Positions 18,075-26,671 of a stretch of DNA of 64,000 bases are shown in pieces. Under the pieces are notes generated by a model, which ran no database searches, was not told where the DNA came from, and saw nothing but the letters and a program-made list of their open reading frames with translations. Position 1 is the first letter of the stretch, and each line of letters starts with the position of its first letter. Made by a program: the position numbers and the translations under genes. The DNA is from Rhodospirillaceae bacterium (lineage in GTDB: Bacteria; Pseudomonadota; Alphaproteobacteria; Rhodospirillales; Casp-alpha2): positions 32,579 to 96,578 of the forward strand of contig JAERTE010000119.1 in the NCBI GenBank assembly GCA_016845145.1, in the 5' to 3' direction.

Positions 18075-18251
18075 TGAGGCTTCCTCCCGAAAAGCAGATG
18101 TGTGGTCCATCTATTAGCGATGGCGGGGCGCGTCACAAGCCATATTTAACGGGAATTTTTACTTTTCTTGCCGATTTGCGCGGCTTTTCTCAGTTTTTCT
18201 TTGGGGGTGTGATGTCGATCACTGCCGTATGTGCGTGTCGGGCATAAGATA

Positions 18252-18308
18252 CCTGAGATTTCCACTTAAAACTCTCCTCCGACCCGGCCAATCGCCGGGT
18301 TCTTTTTT
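18252..18308 (+). ncRNA. Candidate small RNA ending in an intrinsic terminator
   Basis: A strong plus-strand terminator (18282-18308) has no plus-strand gene upstream; the flanking gene runs away on the minus strand. About 35 bases before it is a poor -10-like TAAGAT (18245-18250) with CTGCCG 17 bases further upstream. The segment between carries CTCTCCTCC, an anti-Shine-Dalgarno-like pyrimidine motif of the kind seen in several alphaproteobacterial small RNAs. The 5' end is a guess. Confidence 0.35.
18282..18308 (+). terminator. Rho-independent terminator
   Basis: Stem ACCCGGC (18282-18288), 5-base loop, GCCGGGT (18294-18300), then TCTTTTTT. It has the correct polarity for plus-strand transcripts only. 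Confidence 0.75.
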
Positions 18309-18365
18309 GCCCAAATTCCAGTTGTACCAGGGACTCGCAAGGCGGCTGCATGGTACAATATAGCA

Positions 18366-18572
18366 ATGACCCTTGCTGCGACCCCCGTTGCTAATTCCGA
18401 ACCCAACCCGTGTATCCCAAGCGCGGTGCTCGGTGGAGAGATCAATCTGGAGGGCATCGAAGGGCGTATCAGCTCGTCGCTTTCCGCCAAGGTTCGACAA
18501 CTTGTCGACGATCACCCCGACCGTGCGCTAGAGGTTATCCGCGGATGGATGGCCGAGGACTATCTGCATTGA
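18366..18572 (+). CDS. Small protein resembling the FliF carboxy-terminal helices
   Basis: A 68-residue predicted protein. Its second half, KVRQLVDDHPDRALEVIRGW, resembles the FliG-binding tail of flagellar MS-ring protein FliF, where a 'lv..hPe.a..iir.Wl' helix is typical. No flagellar gene is nearby and the preceding terminator rules out a simple truncated end of a longer local gene. There is no strong ribosome site. It may be a free-standing small protein or coincidence of helix composition. Confidence 0.45.
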   Translation: MTLAATPVANSEPNPCIPSAVLGGEINLEGIEGRISSSLSAKVRQLVDDHPDRALEVIRGWMAEDYLH

Positions 18573-18987
18573 GGTAACGAGAATTGTTTCGGAATCGTTT
18601 GCCGAGGTAAGAATGCCGCGATTTTTTTGGCATCGGGAAATGACCTTGAGGGACGGCATCATGAGCGGTTGAATTGGTGTCGCCCAGGCAATTGTCAGAT
18701 GATGAAATTTCGCCAGTCTCTTAACAAATGTAATTTACGGGCCAATTGTATCCCGTTCATACTGCGTTAGGTGACCAATCGATAGATTGGCCCAGGGGTC
18801 GCTTCGCTGTCGGTATCTATGCCGTGATTGCTGGCTGACAACACTGACACTGAAAATAGCAGTGATACGGCGCCAACGCCTGACGTTGAATAGCTGGTCA
18901 AAGTTCAACAATCGCCGACTGGCAAAATAAGAGAGGGTTCTGGAGGCGAAAAGACAAGCGAAGAACACGTAACTGCGCGAGAGAATC
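18573..18987. other. 415-base stretch without a gene
   Basis: I see no convincing coding frame, tRNA or repeat. A T7 run near 18622-18628 follows a weak AATCG/CGATT stem and could end the small upstream gene. The rest is relatively AT-rich and presumably holds the promoter of the universal stress protein gene. Confidence 0.45.
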
Positions 18988-19488
18988 ATGTCTTTTAAAA
19001 CAAAAGTGAACAAATTCGCCGATAAGAATGCCGTCCTCGTGGGGATAGACTTCTCCGCCGATTCAAAAGCGGCGCTCATCTGGGCCTGCCGCTATGCACA
19101 TCGAATGAAAGTCCCTGTTGTCGCCTTTCACGCCGTCCACGAGCCTGCTGAGGCGCCGGGCTTCTATCAGCGCGATGAGAGCAATCAGTTGTCTCCATTG
19201 AAAGAAATCGCATCCACGATGATGGATGACTTCCTCAAAACGCTACACGGCAGGAAACCCAAGGTTCGGGGAATCGGCAAGGTTCGCACTTTGCTCGTCA
19301 AAGGCCTGCCCGCGGAACGCATTCTCACGGCCGCGGAGAAGATGAACGCCAGCCTGCTGGTTATGGGGTCGCGTGGGCGGACCGGCCTTTCCAACTTGGT
19401 CATGGGGTCCATAGCGGAGCAGGTGGCCAAACGATCAATGATACCGGTGACCATCGTGAAGGCGCGGGGTGACGACCAAGGCGAATAA
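18988..19488 (+). CDS. Universal stress protein (UspA family)
   Basis: A 166-residue single-domain Usp. The N-terminal strand AVLVGIDFSADSKAALIWA carries the conserved Asp, and the ATP-binding signature G-x2-G-x9-G-S is complete in GSRGRTGLSNLVMGSIAEQV near residue 130. It is a cytoplasmic stress-response nucleotide-binding protein. The Na/Pi cotransporter starts 69 bases downstream and the two are probably co-transcribed, suggesting a phosphate or energy stress link. Confidence 0.93.
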   Translation: MSFKTKVNKFADKNAVLVGIDFSADSKAALIWACRYAHRMKVPVVAFHAVHEPAEAPGFYQRDESNQLSPLKEIASTMMDDFLKTLHGRKPKVRGIGKVRTLLVKGLPAERILTAAEKMNASLLVMGSRGRTGLSNLVMGSIAEQVAKRSMIPVTIVKARGDDQGE

Positions 19489-19556
19489 CAACCATGGAAC
19501 GGGCGGTGGTCCCTCGTGGGCCGAAGTTCCGGCAGCAGTGGGTGCTGGAGAGAGCA

Positions 19557-21395
19557 ATGAAATGGATATACCAACAGTTTCCGGCATGGAAGACCGCTAG
19601 GCTCGGCACCCGGCTCGCCGCACCCACGGTGGTCGCGATCGGGGTGATGATACTGGCAAGTTCGAGCTTTGCCGCGTCTGGCGATGAGGGGCTCGACTGG
19701 GTCGCCATGGCCATACAATTGGCCGGTGGATTGGCGATCTTCCTCTACGGCATGGACAAGATGGCCGAGGCACTAAAAATGGTGGCCGGCGATCACATGC
19801 GTGAAGTTTTGGGCCGGCTGACCACCAATCGCATCATGGGCGTGCTGACCGGTGCCGGCGTCACCGCAGTGATCCAGTCCTCGTCAGTAACCACGGTCAT
19901 GCTGGTCAGCTTCGTATCCGCCGACCTGATGTCTTTAACCCAGGCGATCGGCGTTATCTTCGGCGCCAACATCGGCACCACCATCACCGCCCAGATTATC
20001 GCATTCAAGGTGACGAAATGGGCTCTGCTTCTGGTGGCCGCCGGGTTCCTCATGGAATTCGCCAGCAACAAGGAGAAGATCCGCACCTACGGCGCCCTGG
20101 TCATGGGGCTCGGTATGATCTTCTTTGGCCTTGCCGTGATGAGCGCCGGGATGAAGCCCTTGCGCACTTATGAGCCTTTCATCACGTTGATGCAGGAGGT
20201 CTCAAACCCGCTCATCGGCATCCTCATCTCGCTTACCTTCACCGCCCTCGTACAATCATCATCGGCGACGACCGGTGTGATCATCGCCCTGGCCACGCAA
20301 GGCCTGATCAGCCTGGAGGCCGGCATCGCCCTGGCATTCGGTGCCAACATCGGTACGTGCGTGACCGCCGGTCTCGCCTGTATCGGCAAGCCCCGAGAGG
20401 CCGTCCGCGTGGCAGTTGCTCATGTCACTTTCAATGTTATGGGCGTTCTGCTGGTTGTTTGGTTTATCGAACCCTTCGCCGATCTGGCGCGAAGTATCTC
20501 GCCGGCCTCGCCGAAACTCACAGGCGTAAATCAACTGGCCGCCGATTTGCCCCGGCAAGTGGCCAATGCCCACACCATCTTCAATGTCGGCGCGACGCTC
20601 TTGTTCCTGCCTTTCGCGGCCTTCATTGCGCGCTTCGCCGAATGGGCCGTGCCGGACCGGCCGATGCGGGACGATGAGATTGAAAACCATGTGAAACAAC
20701 CTCGCTACCTGGACGATGGATTGCTCAAGACACCGTCTCTGGCCCTCGGCCGGGCACGCATGGAGGTCGGCCGTATGGGCGATTCCGTCTCTGACATGAT
20801 GAAGGCGATCCTGCCGGCAATCCTCGAAAAGGATGAGACGGGCCTGCGCGAGGTGGAGGAGATGGATGCTGATGTCGACAATCTATACGCCAACATTATT
20901 CCCTACCTGCGCAAGATCAGACTCGAAGGTCTGAGCGAGGAGCAAGGCCAGCAATTCACGGAGATCATCGAAGCTGCCACCAACCTGGAAAGTATCGGCG
21001 ATATCATCGAAACCGATATGGTCAGCATTGGCCTGAATTCGATCGAAGAGAAGGTGGTTATCAGCGACGCAACGAGAAAGGTCATCACGCGTCTTCACGG
21101 CAAGGTCTCCAGAGCCCTGGATTTGGCAACCCAGGCCTTGACCGGCAACGACGTCGAAGCAGCGCTTGCGGTCATTGGCATGAAAGCCGAAATCAACGCC
21201 ATCGCCGAGGACGCCACGACCCATTGCGCCGAGCGGTTGGTGGCTGACGATCCCAATCGCATGAACACCTACGCCCGCGAAGTCGAGATCATCGACCAAT
21301 GCAAACGCATCTATTATTTCTCCAAGCGTATGAGCAAGGCAGTCGCGGCGGTTTCGTCGGCGGAAGAGGACATCATCTCCGAAGCCGCCGACTGA
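19557..21395 (+). CDS. Na+/phosphate cotransporter with C-terminal PhoU-like domain
   Basis: A 612-residue protein of the Na/Pi cotransporter (NptA/YjbB) family. The two inverted repeats each carry the QSSS motif: AVIQSSSVTTVML near residue 103 and LVQSSSATTGVIIAL near residue 240. From about residue 390 to the end it is soluble and helical (LREVEEMDADVDNLYANIIP and a later TNLESIGDIIETDM), a PhoU-type domain that usually governs the direction or rate of phosphate movement. The ATG at 19557 is chosen because GGAGAG precedes it; the earlier in-frame ATG at 19494 would add an unusual basic segment. Confidence 0.92.
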   Translation: MKWIYQQFPAWKTARLGTRLAAPTVVAIGVMILASSSFAASGDEGLDWVAMAIQLAGGLAIFLYGMDKMAEALKMVAGDHMREVLGRLTTNRIMGVLTGAGVTAVIQSSSVTTVMLVSFVSADLMSLTQAIGVIFGANIGTTITAQIIAFKVTKWALLLVAAGFLMEFASNKEKIRTYGALVMGLGMIFFGLAVMSAGMKPLRTYEPFITLMQEVSNPLIGILISLTFTALVQSSSATTGVIIALATQGLISLEAGIALAFGANIGTCVTAGLACIGKPREAVRVAVAHVTFNVMGVLLVVWFIEPFADLARSISPASPKLTGVNQLAADLPRQVANAHTIFNVGATLLFLPFAAFIARFAEWAVPDRPMRDDEIENHVKQPRYLDDGLLKTPSLALGRARMEVGRMGDSVSDMMKAILPAILEKDETGLREVEEMDADVDNLYANIIPYLRKIRLEGLSEEQGQQFTEIIEAATNLESIGDIIETDMVSIGLNSIEEKVVISDATRKVITRLHGKVSRALDLATQALTGNDVEAALAVIGMKAEINAIAEDATTHCAERLVADDPNRMNTYAREVEIIDQCKRIYYFSKRMSKAVAAVSSAEEDIISEAAD

Positions 21396-21493
21396 GGTCG
21401 GAAAGAGACAGCAACTTCGGAAAAGACGCGGCGCTTGGAACAAGGCGAGACTTACACAGGCTCATTTGCCAGCGCCGTTGTTCATGGATAGGG

Positions 21494-21546
21494 AAAAAAG
21501 AAATCCCGGCAGGCGATGACGGGTGACGTCGAATGCTGCCGGGATT
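21494..21546 (-). terminator. Rho-independent terminator of the lysine-heptad peptide gene
   Basis: A perfect 11-bp stem, AATCCCGGCAG/CTGCCGGGATT (21502-21512 and 21536-21546), with a 23-base loop. Read on the minus strand it is followed by TCTTTTTT. The opposite strand has no T-run after the stem, so the polarity is minus, 35 bases downstream of the peptide stop codon. Confidence 0.75.
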
Positions 21547-21581
21547 GCTCAAAGCGCGTATTGCTAAGAGAGGTGACGCGA

Positions 21582-21674
21582 CTATTTCTTTTTCGCCTTT
21601 TTGATCGTCTTCTTAGCTTTCTTGATGGTTTTTTTCGCCTTCTTGATGACCTTCTTTGCTTTTTTATTCGCCAT
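21582..21674 (-). CDS. 30-residue cationic heptad-repeat peptide
   Basis: A complete mini-gene encoding MANKKAKKVIKKAKKTIKKA plus ten more residues. After MAN it is three copies of the heptad KKAKK[V/T]I and a final KKAKKK: 18 of 30 residues are lysine. Ala6, Ile10, Ala13, Ile17, Ala20, Ile24 and Ala27 are spaced 4-3-4-3-4-3, so a helix would have one hydrophobic stripe and otherwise lysine. GGAGGAAAT lies just before the ATG and a strong terminator follows, making it a self-contained transcription unit. It has no known family that I can name. It may bind nucleic acid, polyphosphate or membrane. It converges on the Na/Pi cotransporter gene. Confidence 0.72.
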   Translation of the reverse strand: MANKKAKKVIKKAKKTIKKAKKTIKKAKKK

Positions 21675-21828
21675 TATTTCCTCCAAGATTGTGCTCAGAA
21701 AGCCTGAGCGATTGATAAAAAACGTATCGTTCCGAAATACGCTACCCATCCCGTGATGAAATATCATTGATGTCGCTCAAGTGGGGGATTGCGCGCGAAC
21801 GCCGATCATCTCCGGCCCGATATCACGG

Positions 21829-22800
21829 CTATTGGATGGTTCTCCGCACTAAAACAAGATTGTCCAGTATCAGATTGGGTGACCAGATGAACCGAGCATC
21901 ATTGTGCCGGTCATCGAATATGGCGGTGAAGTTTGTGTAAGACCGTTTATTGTCGACGCCAACCGTGTCGTTCGAAAACGTTGTCGCCCGAGGCCAGGAT
22001 CTGTCGTCGAATGACTTTGCCGCCCAATTATCCGGCACCGGCCAATGTGCTGCTATCAAACCGTCGGCGCTGTGCCGGTTGGATGATGAGCAATGCCGGC
22101 TGTCACGCAGGCCGCCACTAATCTTCAGGCACTCTCGGTTTTGCAGGGGGGCGATATAGTAGGTTTGAGCGCGCCAATCGGTGTCGGTAGTGGCGACCGT
22201 TTTGCCTTGTGCATCTTTTATGACGGCTACGAAACCGCCATCGCCCGGATGATGAGATGCGCCCCAACCGGATTCGGTGCCGACGCCCAAATGTTCTTCC
22301 CAGTCCACCAGCTTAGCCGCAAGCGTGAACGGGCGCTTGGCCGTAAACCTGATGACGCTGCTGTTGAACGGCGTAAACGGCACCGGGTCAATGGCCAGCA
22401 GTTTTCCGTCGACGTAAAATTCAAAGTAGTTGTCGGCGAAAATATAGGCCGTGTAGACATCCGTGCCGCCGGCCTGGGTTCTGATCGGGAGGGCGTTCAG
22501 ATCGATATCTCGGGGGCTGTCGTAACGTATGCCGCTGCAATCATTGTAGAGGTCGTCGGCAAACAGCGGCTTCGAATAGTGCACCGCCGCCGGCACTGTC
22601 CATTTGCTGCCGTCGGTGGCGGTAATTTCACCAATGGCGCTGGTTCGCGATCGACGGCCTCGGCATTCCATAAGGCCTGAATTGATGACACGGGCCTGGC
22701 CTTGAGAAAATATCGCCTGATCCCGTGCCCAGGCGGTTCCCTCCGAAAACAAGCTTGGCAAACCCAATAGGCCGATTACTAGCAGTCGAACAATAACCAT
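21829..22800 (-). CDS. Secreted protein with jelly-roll (carbohydrate-binding-like) domain, function unknown
   Basis: A 323-residue exported protein. A signal peptide spans residues 1-25 (LLVIGLLGLPSLF, cleavage near TAWA). The central part has beta-strand-rich text such as YFEFYVDGKLLAIDPVPFTP and FTLAAKLVDWEEHLGVGTE, similar to galactose-binding-like lectin domains; cysteines in NRECLKISGG and DSRHCSSSN could pair. No catalytic motif is recognisable. It is divergent from the CoA-transferase gene. Confidence 0.68.
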   Translation of the reverse strand: MVIVRLLVIGLLGLPSLFSEGTAWARDQAIFSQGQARVINSGLMECRGRRSRTSAIGEITATDGSKWTVPAAVHYSKPLFADDLYNDCSGIRYDSPRDIDLNALPIRTQAGGTDVYTAYIFADNYFEFYVDGKLLAIDPVPFTPFNSSVIRFTAKRPFTLAAKLVDWEEHLGVGTESGWGASHHPGDGGFVAVIKDAQGKTVATTDTDWRAQTYYIAPLQNRECLKISGGLRDSRHCSSSNRHSADGLIAAHWPVPDNWAAKSFDDRSWPRATTFSNDTVGVDNKRSYTNFTAIFDDRHNDARFIWSPNLILDNLVLVRRTIQ

Positions 22801-22914
22801 GGTTGGTAGTTTACGATGGCGGTTGGGATTCTCAAACAGCCGCGTTTCCCCCTCTTTGCCACGCTACCACCCCCATGATAGATTTTCCGCCACCACAAGG
22901 GAGGAAGTTCCGAC

Positions 22915-24102
22915 ATGTCCGATTATCAAGGCCCGTTGAGCCGTTTTACCGTTCTCGATCTGACCCGTGTACGGTCCGGCCCGACGGCCGTTCGTCATTT
23001 GGCCGATTGGGGGGCCAATGTGATCAAGGTGGAGGCGCCAGCGGCGGTTGATAAGTCCAAGGGCATGGGCGGTGCGCGCAACGGGCCCGACTACCAGAAC
23101 ATCCATCGCAACAAACGCTCCTTGTCATTGAACCTGAAAGAGGCCGAAGGGCTTGAGATATTCAAGAAACTCGTCGCCGATGCCGATGTGGTGGTCGAAA
23201 ACTACCGGCCCGACGTGAAGGCGCGCCTGGGCGTAGATTACGAAAGCCTAAAGGCGGTCAATCCGAGAATCATTTTGGCTTCTATCTCCGGCTTCGGCCA
23301 GGACGGGCCCTATGCCAGGCGTCCCGGCTTTGATCAGATCGCGCAGGGCATGGGCGGACTGATGTCGATCACCGGTAAACCCGGTGAAGGGCCGATGCGG
23401 GTCGGTATCCCTATCGCCGATCTGTCGTCCGGCAATTACGCGACCATCGCTATTCTGATTGCACTGCTGGAGCGCGAAACCTCGGGCGAGGGACAGTGGG
23501 TGCACACTTCGCTGCTCGAAGCGATGATCGCCATGCTGGATTTCCAGGCGGCACGTAGCTTGGTCGCCGGGGATACGCCGCAGCAGGCCGGCAATGACCA
23601 TCCGACCTCAATCCCCACCGGCGTGTTCAAAACCAAGGACGGGCATATGAATATCGCGGCGGCGGGCGATGTCATGTGGGATCGGTTATGTGAGGTGCTG
23701 GACGCACCGGACATGCACGATCACCCCGATTTCTGCAACGGTGCACAGCGCTCCATCAACCGCAACGGCGTCAATGCGGCGATCGAGGAATACACCGTGA
23801 CCAAAACCTCCGCCGAATGGATCGAGATCATGACCGAAGCCGGCGTGCCGTGCGGTCCGATCTATAACATTGGTGAAATGTTTGCCGACCCGCAGGTCGA
23901 GCATGTCGGCATCAAACATCCGGTGGAGCATCCTGAGCTGGGGGCCATGAACTTGGTTGGTCAGGCCATCAACCTGAGCCGCTATCAACCGCGCACCGGC
24001 ATGCCCACACCCGATACCGGCCAACACACGGACGACGTGCTGACGGGAATCGGGTTCGATAGCGATGTCATCGCCGATTTGAAATCGCGGGGAATTGTCT
24101 GA
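22915..24102 (+). CDS. CaiB/BaiF family III CoA-transferase
   Basis: A 395-residue type III CoA-transferase, moving CoA between acyl donors through an enzyme-aspartyl thioester. The catalytic aspartate is D169 in GIPIADLSSGNYA, at exactly the number of the formyl-CoA transferase nucleophile. Other blocks are VLDLTRVRSGPTAVRHLADW, NKRSLSLNLK and PYARRPGFDQIAQGMGGLM. GGGAGGAAG precedes the ATG. It is upstream of an acyl-CoA ligase, so the two may act on related acids. Substrate unknown. Confidence 0.92.
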   Translation: MSDYQGPLSRFTVLDLTRVRSGPTAVRHLADWGANVIKVEAPAAVDKSKGMGGARNGPDYQNIHRNKRSLSLNLKEAEGLEIFKKLVADADVVVENYRPDVKARLGVDYESLKAVNPRIILASISGFGQDGPYARRPGFDQIAQGMGGLMSITGKPGEGPMRVGIPIADLSSGNYATIAILIALLERETSGEGQWVHTSLLEAMIAMLDFQAARSLVAGDTPQQAGNDHPTSIPTGVFKTKDGHMNIAAAGDVMWDRLCEVLDAPDMHDHPDFCNGAQRSINRNGVNAAIEEYTVTKTSAEWIEIMTEAGVPCGPIYNIGEMFADPQVEHVGIKHPVEHPELGAMNLVGQAINLSRYQPRTGMPTPDTGQHTDDVLTGIGFDSDVIADLKSRGIV

Positions 24103-24160
24103 ATTTCTTTGTTTGGTTTCTGGAAACAGAGAATGAATTATGCCATAATACCTATGTATT

Positions 24161-24439
24161 ATGGTACTAGTTAAATATAAAAACCGCATTCTCCTCGACA
24201 CAGCGGCGGAACCGTCGCCGAAAACGCGACTCAGCAATGCCATGCGCGCGGTTGGTCAGGCACTTTCCAATCAGCAGGCGGAATTGGCGGCATTCAAGGC
24301 GAAGATGGCGGAACTTCGGGGCGCAGTGAAGGATATACACGAGAATGTCGACGATTACGCCGAAAGCGTTGAGAAGATAGACGTTGACGGCCTCAAGGAG
24401 ACTGCGCGTAAACTCCGTGACGATGCAGACGATACCTGA
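24161..24439 (+). CDS. Small coiled-coil protein, function unknown
   Basis: A 92-residue predicted protein that is mostly helical, with regular Ala/Leu/Lys/Glu spacing: ALSNQQAELAAFKAKMAELR and AESVEKIDVDGLKETARKLR. No signal peptide or membrane helix. It overlaps the following ligase start by 17 bases, an arrangement found in translationally coupled genes. The upstream base composition is AT-rich and no strong ribosome site is visible. Confidence 0.55.
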   Translation: MVLVKYKNRILLDTAAEPSPKTRLSNAMRAVGQALSNQQAELAAFKAKMAELRGAVKDIHENVDDYAESVEKIDVDGLKETARKLRDDADDT

Positions 24440-26006
24440 ACTTTTCCGCTCCGCCGCCGAGGCTGGCGTTTCCATACAGACCGATGTCCGCGCGGTCGGC
24501 CTTGCCGACCTTGAACAGCAATCGCGCAGATTGGCCGCGGCACTGAAGGCATTGGGTGTTGGGCCCGGAGACCGGGTCGCGGCCTGGATGCCCAATTTGC
24601 CGGAATACCTCAGCTTCTACGCGGCTGCGGCGCGCCTGGGCGCCATTCTGGTAGCCGTTAACAATCGTTTCGGTGCGGCGGAAGTGGCGGACATCGTCGG
24701 GCGCTCGGACAGCAAGGTTTTGCTCGTGGCGGCCCAGGTGCGTGGCGTCGACTATATGGCGACCCTGAAGGCCATCGATGCGTCATCGTTGCCGGCGCTT
24801 CGGCATTTGGTTGTGATGGGTGAGACCGCGTCTGCGCCTTGGACGCACGTGCAGACAGTCGCGTTTGCCAGTTTGGCCGAAGCGGCACCCATGGATGATG
24901 ACCAATCCGACCCCAACATTCTCTCCAATATTTTCACCACATCAGGCACCACGGCGGTGCCGAAGTTCGCCGCGCATGCGCAGGCTGGTGTGGTCGGGCA
25001 TGCCCTGGACGTGGTCGACGTCATGGAGATGCGCGCGCCCGGCACCGTCAGCTTGCAGCTGCTGCCGTTTTGCGGCGTGTTCGGTTTCGTGCAGGTGATC
25101 GCGGCGTTGGCGGCAGGGGCCAAGATGATCATGCCGTCGGGTTTCGATGCAGCCGAGGCGGCTCGCCTGGCGATCGGGCACAAGGCGACGCACGTGCTGG
25201 CTACCGATGATATGGTCCATCGTATGATTGAGCCGGGCTGTAACCTAGCCGGCTCGGATAAGCCGTTCCCCGACCTCAGGGCGTGCGCCTTCGCCTTGTT
25301 CAATACCTACCTCACCGATTTGCCCGCTCGGGCCGAAGCGCACGGCCTTCCCATGCTCGCCCCCTTCGGCATGAGCGAGGTGTTTTCTCTCTTCGGCATC
25401 CGCCGCCATCATCAACCCGTAGAAGACCGCCACCGCGCCGGTGGCACGCTGGTCAACCCGCAGGCTCGCGTTCGTGCCCGCAATACGGAGACCGGCGAGA
25501 TTTTGCCTGACTTTGAGGCAGGTGAATTGGAACTCTCAAGCCCGCATTTGTTCCGTGAATACTTCGGCAATCCCGCGGCCACGCGCGCCGCCATGACCGA
25601 AGACGGGTATTTGAAAACCGGTGATGTGGGCTATACCGAGCCCGGTAACGCCTTCACTTATTTGCAGCGCGGCAATGACACGTTGCGGCTGAGCGGGTTT
25701 CTGGTCTCTCCCGCCGAGATCGAGGCGGCCGTCATGGCGGCACCTGGTGTCGCCGATGCACAGGTGGTGGCGGTCGGCACATCCGCAGGAAACCGCCCCG
25801 TGGCGTTCGTGATCCCTGAGCCCGGCCGGCAAGTCGACGAGCCGGAGGTGATCGCCGCTGTCGGCGAGACGCTGCCGAAGTTCAAGACGCCTGTGCGGGT
25901 GATCGGCGTGGGTGCCTTTCCGGTCACTGACGGAGCCAACGGCACCAAGATCCAGCGTGCGAAATTGCGACAGATGGCCGAGGCGGCGTTGGCGGGTGCG
26001 ACATAA
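24423..26006 (+). CDS. AMP-dependent acyl-CoA synthetase/ligase
   Basis: A 527-residue adenylate-forming enzyme. The core motif TTSGTTAVPKF sits near residue 172, LAPFGMSEVFSLFG near 315, the A7/A8 region YLKTGDVGYTEPGN and LSGFLVSPAEIEAAV near 400-435, and the C-terminal lysine region GANGTKIQRAKLRQ. The P-loop has Ala-Val in place of the usual Gly/Thr-x before Pro-Lys, still within the family range. The ATG at 24423 fits the family start; a GTG at 24417 is also possible. Substrate unknown; it lies downstream of a CoA-transferase. Confidence 0.87.
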   Translation: MQTIPELFRSAAEAGVSIQTDVRAVGLADLEQQSRRLAAALKALGVGPGDRVAAWMPNLPEYLSFYAAAARLGAILVAVNNRFGAAEVADIVGRSDSKVLLVAAQVRGVDYMATLKAIDASSLPALRHLVVMGETASAPWTHVQTVAFASLAEAAPMDDDQSDPNILSNIFTTSGTTAVPKFAAHAQAGVVGHALDVVDVMEMRAPGTVSLQLLPFCGVFGFVQVIAALAAGAKMIMPSGFDAAEAARLAIGHKATHVLATDDMVHRMIEPGCNLAGSDKPFPDLRACAFALFNTYLTDLPARAEAHGLPMLAPFGMSEVFSLFGIRRHHQPVEDRHRAGGTLVNPQARVRARNTETGEILPDFEAGELELSSPHLFREYFGNPAATRAAMTEDGYLKTGDVGYTEPGNAFTYLQRGNDTLRLSGFLVSPAEIEAAVMAAPGVADAQVVAVGTSAGNRPVAFVIPEPGRQVDEPEVIAAVGETLPKFKTPVRVIGVGAFPVTDGANGTKIQRAKLRQMAEAALAGAT

Positions 26007-26066
26007 GAGTCAGGGCGCAACCGTCGCCGGTCTGCGCCCTGAAATCGAATTGATGATGTCGGTATC

Positions 26067-26657
26067 CTACTTCGGACTTAGACCCAACTGTTTCGCCATG
26101 GCCGCCATGTCGTAAATGATCATTTCCTCGACCAATTTTTCATCCTTAACTTTCGCAACGGTGACCATTTTCATGGTAAATTTTTTGCCGTTCGGCGGGA
26201 TGACGATGTCGGTGCCCGGCAGGTGCCAGGGCTGTGTGAAGGTGCCGCCGTTCCGGTGCACGGCACAGAGATAGTCGCCTTGGCCGATCAGCGTTACATA
26301 GGGTTGCTCAATCTTGTGGTCGGGGAACGCGTTGACGAAGCTCTGTACCACTTTCAGATGATCTGGCCGGTTGGTGGTCGGCGCTGAGGTGTCGGGACTG
26401 GTGACGACAACGTCATCTGAATGACCATCATTGAAGCCTTTCCAGTCGCGCGCATTCATAGCAACGTCGGCCTTGGTCATGAGTGACAGATTGTATTTCA
26501 CCCGTGCTTCCTCTGCCTTGTACTTCGCCAGTTCGGTGCTCAGGGCGTCGATCTTCATTTGCAGTTGCTCGATAGTGGGGTTTGCGGCCAAAGCCGGTGT
26601 CATCATTAGCCCCATCACGAAAAGCGCCAATAGGGGGGTGGTGATTTGCTTTTTCAT
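26067..26657 (-). CDS. Secreted SnoaL-like (NTF2-fold) protein
   Basis: A 196-residue exported protein: signal peptide residues 1-25 (KKQITTPLLALFVMGLMM, cleavage near ALA), a short coiled coil (TIEQLQMKIDALSTELAKYK) and a SnoaL/ester-cyclase-like domain with NARDWKGFNDGHSDDVVV and DHLKVVQSFVNAFPDHKIEQ. The NTF2 fold with 'f.a...g.d....h..Dv' is that of SnoaL-like predicted ester cyclases. The second ATG (26657) is used because AAGGAG lies 7 bases upstream of it. Confidence 0.82.
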   Translation of the reverse strand: MKKQITTPLLALFVMGLMMTPALAANPTIEQLQMKIDALSTELAKYKAEEARVKYNLSLMTKADVAMNARDWKGFNDGHSDDVVVTSPDTSAPTTNRPDHLKVVQSFVNAFPDHKIEQPYVTLIGQGDYLCAVHRNGGTFTQPWHLPGTDIVIPPNGKKFTMKMVTVAKVKDEKLVEEMIIYDMAAMAKQLGLSPK

Positions 26658-26671
26658 GGTGAACTCCTTTT

